From Aquanectria penicillioides (lineage: Eukaryota; Ascomycota; Sordariomycetes; Hypocreales; Nectriaceae), in the NCBI GenBank assembly GCA_003415625.1, contig PYIU01000005.1, forward strand, positions 3,229,001 to 3,293,000: a DNA stretch of 64,000 bases, given 5' to 3'. The notes below the pieces were generated by a model. That model was not told the origin of the DNA. It did no database searches and was given only the letters and a program-made list of their open reading frames with translations. Every line of letters begins with the position of its first letter. Position 1 is the first letter of the stretch. Positions 1-11,999 of this stretch are shown here, piece after piece. A program made the position numbers and the translations under genes.

Positions 1-564
1 GAGCCATGGTTTCGAATAAAAATATGTCTTGGCTTCCCTACATGAATCGAAAAGACTTCTGAGTTAGGTGTTCTTTATTAGGCGCGCTGCACGTGATGTA
101 GGTGCCTTGGATCTAATGCTAAAGAAGAAACTGGCCATAAATCTGGTAACAACCCTGTGACTCGCTTAACCGGGCCTATTACATTTATAGAAACCGCAGG
201 GTTGCAACTGTAGCCAAATATGACGCGAGACAGGCAGGTAAGTGTGTATAGGTAACAACTATGCATTGTTCCGCCAATGACCAGGACAATGGAAAAAATG
301 AATCCCAATGACAATTCGCCCTCGCTAAGCTGCAGTTATCACTTATGCCTTCCTTATAGTTGGACATTCATGCAGATAGAGTTCGTTTCAATTATATTCA
401 GATAAATTATAATCTGAGATAGAACATCAAACAACCTCGAACCATGTCTCAGATGAGGCGCACTACTTCTCAGCTAGTCACGCCCACGTCCACAAATTAC
501 CTTGATCAACTTTCCCCTGAGATGAATAAGTTGGTTAAATTTTCCTTACTTGAATGAGCTGAAC
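1..564. other. intergenic, no gene seen
   Basis: No reading frame with recognisable protein content on either strand. Base composition is ordinary for the host, unlike the AT-rich island that starts at 1523. This is the 3' side of the cupin gene. Confidence 0.5.
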
Positions 565-966
565 TCAATTTTTCTGATCCTTTTGATTGTATTCTTCATC
601 CGTCACCTCCTTATGCCATGTCGTCTTCCCTAGTCCAATGACAAGATGTGTCATGAGGCTACCGTTATCAGCGCCGTGCCAATGGGTTGTTCCAGGTTGT
701 GCCCAGATTGTGTCACCAGCCTCAATACGCTGGGGCTTTTCTCCCTTATCGCAGATCCAGCCAGATCCATTTAAAACCTTAAGCAGCTGTCCATCCTCGT
801 GTGTGTGCCAATAAGTCCTCGCACAGGGAGTAAAGGTCACATTAGCGATGGCGGATTTAGATTCGGCGTGAATAAGATCGAGATAGACGTCGCCAGTGAA
901 AGTCTTGTCGACTTTTGTTGTCTTTTGGGAGCTCTGAGAGGCTCGAAAAACGATTGTCGAAGGCAT
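565..966 (-). CDS. single-domain cupin protein
   Basis: Intronless 133-residue protein. The start is set at 966 (M-P-S-T-I-V-F). An in-frame ATG at 1062 would add 32 residues with no cupin character. Cupin motif 1 is visible as HTHEDGQ at residues 54-60, with the metal-binding histidines and a glutamate. Motif 2 runs from GDTIWAQPG to THWHGA at residues 84-99. There is no signal peptide or membrane segment, so it is probably cytosolic. Small cupins of this kind include metal-dependent dioxygenases, isomerases and lactone-processing proteins often annotated as quercetinase-like, and the substrate cannot be read from the sequence. It stands alone between the left window edge and the transposon island. 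The family assignment is firm; the function is not. Confidence 0.85.
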   Translation of the reverse strand: MPSTIVFRASQSSQKTTKVDKTFTGDVYLDLIHAESKSAIANVTFTPCARTYWHTHEDGQLLKVLNGSGWICDKGEKPQRIEAGDTIWAQPGTTHWHGADNGSLMTHLVIGLGKTTWHKEVTDEEYNQKDQKN

Positions 967-1517
967 GATGTTGAGATGTTGGCAAGGTTTGCGTGATATT
1001 TGTGAAATTGCGTGCTCGGGGGCTTCAGCAGTGTAAACAGGACTCCTCCAAGACAGGATCACCGCAATTTATACATGTTTACAGATATGCATTCCGATGA
1101 GTTCTCCCTTGATGCCCCAATTTACTTGGGGCTAATGCAACCTGCTGACCGACAATAACCCCATGTCGAGGCCGGCGATTGGCCTGTTGGAGCAGCCAAA
1201 CCTTCCTATCTTTGATCATGACTATGCTCAGACACAATTTCAATTCATCCATACTGTGCCCAACTAATCCCCCATTTCGGATCGATCGGCCTTGCTAACT
1301 AAGATGCCTTAGAGCATTCGCCTATTAAACGACCGATAGGCAAAGGTAGCCAACTTTCCGAAGCAGGCCGCCCGCACAAAGGTTGACTGTTGCGCCATAA
1401 TGCAAGCGGCTGACGCACAACAACTCCATTGATGCACCATTGTTAAAAGGAGACCATGAGATTCTTCTTGGTTCGATAATTGAGGGTAGTGGGTATTAAC
1501 TCTCATTTTAATCTAGT
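967..1517. other. intergenic between cupin gene and transposon island
   Basis: Contains the presumed cupin promoter. No coding frame is supported. Composition is normal up to the transposon edge. The last five bases before the island (1518-1522, TTAGT) are the left target-site duplication of the outer Copia element. Confidence 0.5.
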
Positions 1518-1522
1518 TTAGT

Positions 1523-1781
1523 TGTAAACAATATACAGGCACGCGCAGGGACGGTCACAGCAGGCAACATACGCAACGGGTCGGTCCAGATCAAATGGGA
1601 TTCGTAAGGAGCAGCTAGATAGTAATCGCAGAATGCAATCACCTATTTACAGTGCAGGGATTCCCTTATAAGGATACGTGGCCTCAAGACCTAGGCCCAT
1701 AAGGCCCCTAAGGTCGGCTTGTGGCCGGCCGCTATGTCTATAGCAGCGACTACCTTCGCCTGGCTGCTATATCTATTAACA
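1523..1781 (-). repeat. left LTR of outer Copia element (3' LTR in element sense)
   Basis: 259 bp, the same length as the copy at 29413-29671. The outer part (first ~150 bp) keeps C and G at sites that are T and A in the other copy. The inner end shows the reverse. Mutation therefore increases towards the interior of the element. Confidence 0.93.
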
Positions 1782-3114
1782 CTCCCTTTAAGCCTAACTA
1801 AAGGCTTATCCTTAGGTGCTATTATAAGGCTATTCTAACCTTTTTATATATATATTCCTTATATAATTATAGAGTTATTCTTTTCTTATTGCTAAGGCAA
1901 TTATTTGCTTAAATAAAACTTTTTTACTATAGCTAAAGGCATTACTATAAGCTTTTATAGGCACTATTTATGCTTACTTTAGTGTTTTTAGTATAGTACC
2001 TTCTTTAATTTTAGCCTTAATCTTAAGGCATTAATAAAAAAGTAATATAATAGGCCTATTAGTAGCTTTATAAATATATTAATAATATTTTTAGCAAAAG
2101 GAATATATTATAGTTTAATTATACTATTTTTAATAGCCTTTTTTATAAAGTAATACTATACTTAAATATACTTTATATAGATATAGAATTTAGGGTTATA
2201 TATTAGCTTTATAGCGCTTTAATTATTTATAAAGATTACTATTAGGGCAATTAATAGGCTATTAAGTTCCTTTATAAAGCTCTTTATTTATATAATTTAT
2301 AATATTGCTTTTATTAATATATAGTATTTAGCTTTTATTAAAGACTTTATTATAATCTTTTAATATTTATTAAACTATATAATTAGGCCTCTATTTATAA
2401 GGAATATATATCTTTTAGTTAATTATACTATCTTTAGGCAGCTAATATAGTTAGAGTTATAGTAGCTATAAAGACTAAATGGATTACTATATAACTCTTT
2501 CTTAAGGCAGTAATAATAAATAGAGTAATTAAAGCTCCCTTTAATATATTGCAATATCCTTCTTGCAGCCTTAAGTTATTGCTTATTTAAGCTATTTAGA
2601 AAGTATACTTAAAGACTATATATAAAAGCTAAATTAAGCCAGCTTTACTATAAGAGATAATTAACTTTTTCTATTATTAATATATATTCTTTATTAATAG
2701 CCTTTATACTAAAGATATTAATTGCCTTAATTAAATAATAGGTTTTTATTTCTATTAATATATTTATAGCTTTATAATTAGGGTATTTAAATTGCTTAAG
2801 GATATTTATTATATAGTCTCTTTATAATAGTATAAGCAATTTATTTTTTTTTACTATAATAGCTATATTTAAAAAAAGCTTAAAAAATCTAAATAACTTT
2901 ATCTTTACTTTTTATATAAATTTATTAATAAAGGTATTTGCATTTTTATTATTATTAATAATTATAAGTATATTATTTATATATATAGCTATAATAATCT
3001 CTTTTGCCTAATCTATATAAACTATAGTATTGCTTTATAGCCTCTTAAGGCCTAATTTATTAAGTATTTTCCTTAGTTTTTTCTACTACTATTAGGCACT
3101 TTACTTAAGGCTAT
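1782..3114 (-). pseudogene. Copia reverse transcriptase (C-terminal half) and RNase H remnant
   Basis: Reading the minus strand from 3114 downwards continues the RT from the other side of the Gypsy insertion. The sequence starts in the conserved Copia Tyr-Gly-Leu-Lys-Gln region, then reaches the catalytic Tyr-Val-Asp-Asp box at 2972-2983, now Tyr-Ile-Asn-Asn because both aspartates read as Asn (GAT/GAC to AAT). Further on come the 'R-Y-I-K-G' style linker and the RNase H segment typical of Copia ends (a region reading like 'KSSTKSEY'). Numerous TAA/TAG codons occur at positions where CAA, CAG or TGG would fit. Not functional. Confidence 0.85.
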
Positions 3115-3497
3115 TGTGTTAGTAGATAGGGACACTGGCTAAAACACACACCCTACCCAAAAGGGTATAGGGTAAGAAGGTTCGGTTAAAGACCGAATAG
3201 CCTTCTTAAGTAGCTGCAAATAACTTAAAAGAGTGTTAAAGTATTTAATTGAATGCTTTAGAGTATCCCTTAAAGAAAAGAAAGAAAGAAAATAGGGCAG
3301 AAAGTTATAAATAAAGTAATATTATAAGGGGCTGCATTAGGACTTTAATAGGGTCTAAATGTAAGGAATTTAGAATTTTAAAAATAAAAATTAATTAAAG
3401 AAAACTGCCTATTTATTTCCTATATCTTTAAGGTCCCTTTTATCTTTTTAATTAACCTAATAATAAATTGATCTATATTACCTTAGACCCTAATTTA
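3115..3497 (-). repeat. left LTR of middle Gypsy element
   Basis: 383 bp, the same length as its partner at 25372-25754. A third copy of the same family, far less mutated, is the solo LTR at 60235-60619. Differences between copies that I inspected are C/T or G/A. Confidence 0.92.
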
Positions 3498-3849
3498 TCC
3501 CTCTTTAGTGCCTTAATACTTACCCTTAAGTAGACTAAAAGTATAATATAAAAGGAAAACTTTAAGCTTAATCTATTTAAATATAAAGAAAATCTTAAAG
3601 AAAGCATTTAATTAAATGCTTTATATCTATAATTTATTATTTAACCTATTATTATTTCTCTTTATAATTTATTTTGCTTTTAATACTTAATCTCTTTATT
3701 TTAACTTTACTATTACCTTCCTTTATAATATAGTTTTTAATTATAGTATTAATTAATATAAAATTAGTAAGTAGGAATTAAAGGTTTAAATAGCTTATAA
3801 GCAATAATTACAATCTTATCTTATTGGTTTATTAAGATTAATCCTTTTA

Positions 3850-6000
3850 GTGCATAAAAGATCTAGCTCTTTATTTAAAGGAGTTTAAGAATAGCCTATT
3901 AATTAATTTAAGGCAAATTCATTTATTTAGTTTTAGCAATTATCTTTCTTTTAGTAAGGGCAATATAGTTTAAATTATAATTACTTTATTAGATTTAAAT
4001 AGCAGTATTAGTAATATTTTTAACTATAGTATTAGCAATTATAGTATAACTCCTTTTTTTTACTATACATTTAGCTAATTAAGGAACTAATAAAGGCAGT
4101 ATAAAGCGCTTATAAAAACTCTATTTATTACTTTTAGCAGTAGGCAAATTTAAATCTATTTAATTAAATTGCTATAAAATAGCTAACTTAAATAAAGGTA
4201 TTTATTAAATCAATTAAATTAACTTAATTACTTGCCTTTTGCCTAAAGAATTAATAAATATTTAATTAAATATATTAAAATAAATAGATATATTTTAATT
4301 AATTTAAATTTCTTTTTTAAGTGCACTTAATTGGGCAATGCTTATATAAGTTAGTAAGCTAATAGGCAATTTATATAAAGGCTAAATAGGTTTAATTATC
4401 GATTTAGGCTTAATAGTAGGTTTAGGGGCAAGAGTCTTAGACTTAAGGTATAAATTGCAAAGGTAAGTTGCTTTAATGCTTTAACTTTAGTAGTTTAAGG
4501 CTTATTTAAAATCTTCTCCTTTATTATTACTTAAGGTAATAATAACTTTAATAGACTTATTAATTTTAGTAGGAAATCTATCTATTATTTAATATTTATA
4601 AGTTTAATAGCATTTAATTAAATTATTAGCTAAAGGATAGTAAGGCAGTTAAAGGCCTAATAGTAAAAGTAGATTTATTTAATAGCTATTGCCTTAAGGA
4701 TTAAGTAGCTTTAGGATAATTTAATATTTATTTCTAGAAGTTTAGTAATTAACTCTCTTTTAGCTTATTATATAATAACCTTTTAAATTAATATAAAGCC
4801 ATTAAGTATTAAAGGAACTATTTTAAAATTTTAGAATATAGGTAGATTTTTAGGTCCTAATAAGTTCTATAAGCTTATGCCAATTAAAGAACTTTCTATT
4901 AGCAATATTAAATTCATTAAGAATAATAGTACCAATAAAGTCTTATATTTAATTGGCATTTAAAGCAATTAATTAAGTACTTTTCCTTTATTTGCACTTA
5001 ATAAGAATTTAATTGCAGTGCATTAATGCTAAAGAGGGATTATTAATAGTATTATAACTACTATTAAAGATTAAGGGCTAGATTATAAGGCATTTAATAA
5101 TTAAAGTTTTAGTAAGTCTAACTATTCTTTAAATATTAAGAAAAAGAAGGAAAGTGCCTAAAAAACTATATTTTTAATTCCTAGCTTATTTAATAATAGG
5201 CATAATAAAAATAGAGAAATTATAGAGCAATTCTATTTTAGTTATAATCTCCCTTTATACTATAGTAAGTGCAATAGCTTATTTATTCTAAAGGATATTA
5301 GTAGTATTATAAATAATTAAATGCCTTAATTATCTATCTTAAATAAAGAAGCTTTAATAGATAGTATTAGTAAAGTAAGTAAAGCTAATTAATAGCCTTT
5401 TATTATATATTGTTTATTAAAACTCTATAGGCATAAAATCAATTAAATATTTAATTTTTTTAATATTTATTTCTTTTGGCAAAAGCTTATAAAAGAAACT
5501 CTTTTGCTTTTACTTATTTTTCTTAATCTTAATGCTTACAATTAAAAGATTAATTTAGTAAATTATAAGGATATTAGTAAGTCTATAGGTAAGGGTAGTA
5601 AAGAGGGCTTAAATACTAAAGTTTAAGGCTATTTCTTTCTTTTATAGGTTTTTAAATAAGTCTTATAGGTCTTAATAATAAAATGTTTAGGCTTAGTAAG
5701 AATTAAAAGGGAAGTCTTTAAAGCAATTAATATTAATAAGCTAAGAATTTAAATTGCTTTTATTACCTAAAATAGGCTAAGTTTTTAATTTATTAAACTA
5801 ATAATCTTAATTTATTTAAGGGTAAAATAGTATAGATTAACTATTAAGCAATTAATTAAATGTTTTAGTAGTATTTTCTTTACTAAAAGAAAAGAAATCT
5901 TTAATTTTGCCTTTATTTTAAATAACTCCTTTAGCTATATAAAGGTCTTTACTTAATATTAAAAATTGTGCCTTTAAAATAGTTGCACTTAAGGTTGCTT
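3850..6000 (+). pseudogene. RIP-degraded coding-like ORF antisense to Gypsy gag-pol
   Basis: Between the integrase end and the 3' LTR of the middle element, the plus strand (opposite to gag-pol) shows long stretches in which nearly every stop is TAA or TAG at a position compatible with former CAA, CAG or TGG. The clearest stretch is about 4850-5990, preceded by a separate open-looking frame at about 3900-4850. The implied protein is acidic, rich in Asp/Glu/Ser, and contains a lysine run near 5128. I recognise no family. It could be an accessory antisense ORF of the retroelement, a captured host gene, or part of another degraded insertion. Approximate limits only. Confidence 0.4.
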
Positions 6001-6515
6001 TCTTTAGCCCTATTGTAAAATAGAGTAAAGGTTAATAAAGGGTTTAAAAGCTTATAATTAAATGCTTATAATTTAAGAAATAAAGATTATTAGTGTTTTA
6101 TAGGTATTATAAATAAAGTTAAAGTAATATAATTTACTATAAAATTATTAAAAGAAGGGAAAGAGTTATAGGCATAAAGTAGATTAATATAATTTAAGTG
6201 CCTTTATTTTTAGTTTAGTATTATTTAAGTAAATTACTATTTTAATGTTTATATATATATAAATACTAATAAGTTTCTTAAAATAATATACTTTTTGGTA
6301 TTTAATAAGAATTTTATTAGTATTTAGTTTCTATCTTAAATCTTAAGGGTTAATTTTCTATTTATTATAAAAGCATTATATTAGCCCCCCTTCTATTTCT
6401 TTCTTTTTTACTTATTATTCTTTACCTCCCTAATTCTTTTATACCTTTAGCTATTACTGCAATTTTCATTCTTTATCTTATAATAGCTTTATATTACAAT
6501 AAGCTTAAGTCTCTT

Positions 6516-6826
6516 TATTATATATACAGATTATATAATAGATAGTACTCTTAAATAATCAGCCTCTATATCTCTTAAGTAGAGGTTAATAATCTATAAG
6601 TACATTCATACCTTAGGACCTATTATTACAGTAGTCTTAAGACATAAGTTAAGTAGAGTTCAATATACAATCAATTATTACCTATAGTTAAGCTATTAAT
6701 TCCAATATAGCTATAGAGCCTATATATATACCTTTTAATATAACTGTAAGATAAATAGTATAATAGTTCTATTATTAAGACTATTATTTCTAATACTATT
6801 TATAATAGAATAAATAAACTATAATA
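6516..6826 (+). repeat. 5' LTR of innermost Gypsy element
   Basis: 311 bp. Hand alignment with 16428-16738 shows no indels and about 30 differences, every one a transition (C/T or A/G), as RIP predicts. LTR divergence therefore cannot be used for dating. Confidence 0.92.
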
Positions 6827-9800
6827 AATAGTAGCAATTGCTTCTTTTTATTATATAGCTGCAGTCCCTATTAACTATCTAAAAGTTAATAACTTATAAA
6901 GGGACAATAAAAATACTAATAGAACCACTAAAATTAATAGCAAGAGCTAGATAAATAAAACCAGCCAACTTAAAAAGGAATTCTTTCTTTTCTAAAACTA
7001 AACTACAATTAATAAGCTATAACTAGCAGATCTAGCCACAATCTAAAGGTTTTAAACCTTCTTACTATAAAATCCAACTTGCACTATAAAAGGAGTTACC
7101 TTAATAGATTCTTCTATTTTTAATAAATTAAAGGATCTATTCTATTAAATATATAATAATAACAGCAAACTATAAAATACCGGTCAGCCCCAAAAAGAAG
7201 CTTTTTCTATTTACTAAAACATTATTAACCAATATATAGTTATATCCACTTAAAAAACAATTAAAAGCATTATCTTAAACGCTAGAATGGCAGAACTAAT
7301 ACTAAAAGAGCGCTTAAAGGCGCAATACTTAAGCTTTTTAAAGGACTTTAACTGCAATTAAGAATCTATAGCTAGTTAGGAAGGATCTATTAGAAAAAAG
7401 GCAGTAACCTTTAATACCTTTAATTAAAAACTTTTAATAGAAAAAGGGAAGGAACTAATAGACAATCTACTATTTCTATAAAGACTACTATAGAACCTAT
7501 TTTAATAAAGGAAAGGGGATTTAATAAACCCTAAAGAATTAAAGGGTTTATTAAGTAAGGGCTAAATATTAACCTTAATCTTATTAAACTTAATGCTAGT
7601 AGGGATAAATCCTACTAACAGCCAAAAAACCTTTAGTTTAGGGGAATTATTAGGATCTTTTAATACTATTAAATAAAATATAGAACTTAACCCTTTAATA
7701 GTAATAGTACAAGCAATCTACTAGTAATTAAAAAGAGTAAAACCATTAAACTAAGCACTATTTATAGAGAAAGTTACTACTGCCTTAATGAATCCTATAT
7801 CTTAGGCTCAAGTTTAGCCGCTAAGGGCAAGCACCCTAATAATAGTCTAGAATTACTATATTAGGCCCTTAATTTTGCCTATTAAAGAGCTTTTACTAAT
7901 TAAGTAAGGTTAGAAATTAAGGATCTATAACTAAAGCTAGCCTTATAACTTATAGTACCTAAGGCATAAGAATAGAGGCATATTAAGCTATATAAATAGT
8001 TTCCTATATTAACTACCCTTAGGACTAATAATATTAGAACCGCCCTAATAGAACATAAAAGCGCTTAATTAAGCATTAACTTTTGCATTAAAGTCTTATA
8101 AAAGTAATATTCAACTTTAAGATATAGGCCTCTTTTGGCTTAATGCAAAAGAAGGGGATACTAGCAATAAAGGCATATTTTATAATAGAAAATAAATCAT
8201 TTTTAGCAATATTAAACTATAGATTAATGCATTTAAATCTTATTAAATAAATACTAATTCTAATACTTAAGAATATATTTATATAAATCTATAAAGTTTA
8301 TTCTATAGATTTGCACTTACCTAATATTACTATTAATTAGACTAAGATAAAAGAGAAAAGCTATAGAAACAATTAATTAATATATTATATGTATACCTTT
8401 ATAAAGAATTTAAAATAAAGCTAAATAATATAATAAAGTAGCTAAAATTAGCTAAATACACTAAGACCGACATTATAAAAGACATTTCTATATATGCATT
8501 TACTATAAAAGTCTTTGCAAAAGAGTAGGCTCTTAGCTATATAGCTAACATTTAGCTCCTTTTTGCAGTTTATATAAGACTAGATCTAAAGCTAAAAGTG
8601 CTTTATTTAGCACTAATAGCATAGAATATAAAATCCTTATTCTTAAGGGCAATTAATAAAAAGTAATATTAGCTTAAAGATAAGCTTTAAGCCATACTTT
8701 AGGGGGTTAATAGACCTAATATAAAGAAGGCATTTATTGCTAATAAAAGCAATAGATCTAATAATATAACTAAAAATAAAGAAGCATATTAAGGATGCTA
8801 AAGTAAAAAAAACCATTCTAATAGATAGTACTAAACTATACCTTTAAAGCGCTTTAGTAATTAAGAAACTTAATATAGGAACTTAACCCTAAAGAAGCCT
8901 AAAATGGATTAGTAGAAGATAAAACCTTAATAGAATAATTAATTGCGCAAATAATAGAGAAATAATAACTATAATATATATATACTTGCTTAAAAGTAAG
9001 ATAGTAGGAATCAACTGCCTCTATAAAGATTCAATTAATATTAATATTAAAAGGGAGCCTTAAATAGTAAAGCCAATCTCTTAAAGGTTTGGCTATACTA
9101 TAACAATAAAGGATTTTATTAAAGATATTAAGAACTATTAAATAGTAAATATATATTAGTAAAAGAAAGGGATAATTTTAATAAATTATTAAAAGGTTTT
9201 TTTACTAAAAAGGATAAAGATAATTTAGCTTTTATAGAAGTCTATTATATAAATAAAGAAAGAATAAAGAATATAAACTTTATACTAAAAATAGGCTAAG
9301 TTATTAAAGCTATAGGCAGGCCTAACTTTTATTAATATCTAGAAAAAAAAGCAAATACTTACTTTAAGCTATTAATTAAGTTTAATAATAAGGGCAATTC
9401 TTGCAATATTTATATTAATACTAAAACTTTAATAGTTTTAGTTAATAAGGAATAGTTAAAAGCCTATATAATAAAAGTAATATAGAAGCAATAAGCCCTA
9501 AAGAAAGTAAATAGAGTTAGCACTAATATAGAAATTCTAAAATTAGCTACCTTTAACTTTTATATATCTAAAATCGCTAAAAATAAAAAAGTATCTATAT
9601 ATTTTATAGTAACTATAAATATTATAGAATAATTAAGACTTAAGATGCTAATAGAAATAAACTTTCTATTTAAGTATAGAGCTAAGGTTAATTTTATTAA
9701 CCTTAATATTATATTTTGCTTAGCCTATAATATAATCTTTAGGGCAGAAGTATTTTAAATGCATTAAGAGAACTTTATTAGGGCAGTAATCAATGCAAGT

Positions 9801-10370
9801 ATAGTAGTAATTGCACTAAAGGAGACCGCTTTTATTTAAGCTAATTGAAAGGACCTTTTTAACTTTAGAGATGCCTAAGGAAATCTAAAGGCCTATTACT
9901 TCCAATCCTTCTATAGCGCTATTTTTAATGCTATAGTAAATAAAACTACCTTAAGATTGGTTTAAATTTATAATACTAGCAATAAAAAGCTAGTTATAAA
10001 ATAGCAATAATAAATAAAATAAATTGCTAATTATAATAGAAAGAAGGAAGCTAATTATATTAAAATAGATAAAAGCATCTTTAGCCTATAGAGAAAGGAA
10101 TTTAACTCTATAGAAGAATTTCTAGCTATTGCAAAAAGGAACAATCTATTAAAAGAAAATAAAGGATTTAATCTATTTAGGGTTAATGCTAGCACTTTAA
10201 GCTATAGGATTTCTAGACCTAAAGATATTCCTAATATTAAGAATAAATATAGAGTATATATAGCTTACTTAAATTAGGCAGTAGTAAAAAGGATCCGCAA
10301 TACAATAGATAGATATAATATTTATAGGGATAGAGGGATTATTTTTATACCTAAGGAAATAAAGATGCAA
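6827..10370 (+). pseudogene. innermost Gypsy gag and protease region, degraded
   Basis: No intact frame. Lysine/glutamate-rich translation with many TAA/TAG codons between 7200 and 8900 is consistent with gag. Around 8787-8830 there is a cysteine/histidine-like cluster with approximately, but not exactly, CCHC spacing, possibly the gag zinc knuckle. The region up to 10.37 kb should contain protease and the start of RT. The assignment rests mainly on position upstream of a clear RT. Confidence 0.5.
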
Positions 10371-11110
10371 GTAGATCTAGTAGATAGATAGTAAAACTAA
10401 AAATATACAATTAGGAAATATCTATTAGGCACTAAAGACTATACCTTACTAAATAAAAAATATAATAAGCTATAAGCAAAAGGCAAAATAAAACTAATAG
10501 ACTAATTAGCCCTAATAGTATGCCCTACTTTTATTATCTAAAGGGTAGTAAATAGCAAAAGGAAAGAGAGAGTTATAGTTAATCTATAATCGCTTAACTA
10601 ACTAGCTATACCTAATGCCTACTTTTTACCTAACCAATCTAATATTATAGCTAATATAAAGAGCAAGAAATTTTACTTTATAATAGATAGATTAAAGTTT
10701 TTTTACTAGCTGCCTATTCTAAATGCCTATAGAAACTATATAATTATTATATTTAATAAAGGACTTAAGGTTTCTAATATTACATTAATAGAATTTAAAA
10801 ATATACTAGCATTTATATAAAGGTTTATAAATTAACTTTTTAAGGAATATAAATACTTTATATAAGCCTATATTAATAATATAATTATCTTTTTTAATAT
10901 TTTAGATAACTATTTAAAGCATTTAGAAATTGTCCTAAGGTTAATATAGAACAATAGGCTATAAATTATAGTAAAGAAATCCTTTTTTGGATACCCTATA
11001 GTATGGCTATTAGGTTTTATTATTAATAGTAAAGGAATCTATAAGACAAGCAACAGATTAAAGGCATTTGCAAAAATAACCTTTTTAAAGAACCTATTGG
11101 CACTTAAAAC
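10371..11110 (+). pseudogene. innermost Gypsy reverse transcriptase remnant
   Basis: Plus-strand translation with stops at CAA/CAG/TGG-compatible positions follows the Gypsy RT fold. It has a K-G-K-I-[RK] segment, then a region reading R-V-I-V-N-L..S-L-N, a Phe-Phe/Phe-Tyr core, and the catalytic Tyr-Ile-Asp-Asp box at 10869-10880, now Tyr-Ile-Asn-Asn. The pattern resembles the Ty3/Gypsy polyproteins common in Aspergillus and Penicillium. Loss of both catalytic aspartates and many stops make it inactive. Confidence 0.85.
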
Positions 11111-11329
11111 CTTTATTGAAATAGTAGAATACCTATAGCAAGGGATTCTATAGTATAACATTTAAATCCAACCTCTATAGACACAAAAAACAGCAATATT
11201 ACAGCAAGCTAAAAAATAGCAATTAATTTTAATTAAGCTATTAAAATTAGCTTAAAAAAAGAAAGCAATAATCTAAATATTTAAACTAATAGAAAAAGAA
11301 TTAAAAGCATTTTAGGACCTAAAAACCTT

Positions 11330-11831
11330 TTTAGGAATGCAATTCCTTCTCTATTATTACAACCTAATAAAGCCTCTATTTTTTAAGCTAGATATATACA
11401 AGAATGGATTTAGGTTATATATCTTTTAGCTCTATAGGGACTAAAATAAAATCAGCATTTTAGGCAAAAATATTCTAGCCATTTAATTAAAACCAATACT
11501 ATTTCTTTTAAAGTTAACCTCTTTAATGGAATAGGGCTATAGTTTCATTAAGGCAAAAGTAGCAGCAGTTGCCTAAGCTATTAAAAAGCTGCAGAAAATG
11601 GTCCAATCTAATTGCAGTCCAGTCAATATTATAATAGACTATACTACTATAAAAGGGATTATAATGCATACTTCCCTTAATATAATGGACCTTAATAAAG
11701 CTAACCTAAAGCTTGCTAAGATCTTTAATTATCTCTTTAGATTTAACCTAAAAATATTCCATATTCCTAAAACCCTTAATATAGTTCTAAACACTCTTTT
11801 AAGGCTACTAATAGAGGAACCACTCTATTAG
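11330..11831 (+). pseudogene. innermost Gypsy RNase H remnant
   Basis: A 77-codon open stretch at 11598-11831 preserves the end of a Gypsy RNase H: a 'T-D-H..A-T-K-G-I' equivalent (here I-D-Y-T-T-I-K-G-I), then N-K-A-N-L-K-L-A and an 'F-H-I-P-G..N-I-V-x-D-A-L-S-R-L' equivalent (here F-H-I-P-K-T-L-N-I-V-L-N-T-L-L-R-L). Differences from the usual motifs are the ones expected from G-to-A and C-to-T. Not functional. Confidence 0.8.
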
Positions 11832-11999
11832 CAAGCTATAGATAGCTGTTTTAATGAGCTAAATGCCAAAGCCAATATAGCAGAAGCTAATACAATTAAA
11901 ATTACAATATTACTTAAATTCTATAAGGAAATGCTTAAGGGATATAATAAGGACCTAAAACTTAATAGAATCTGCACCTATATTTAAGGGATTTAATAG

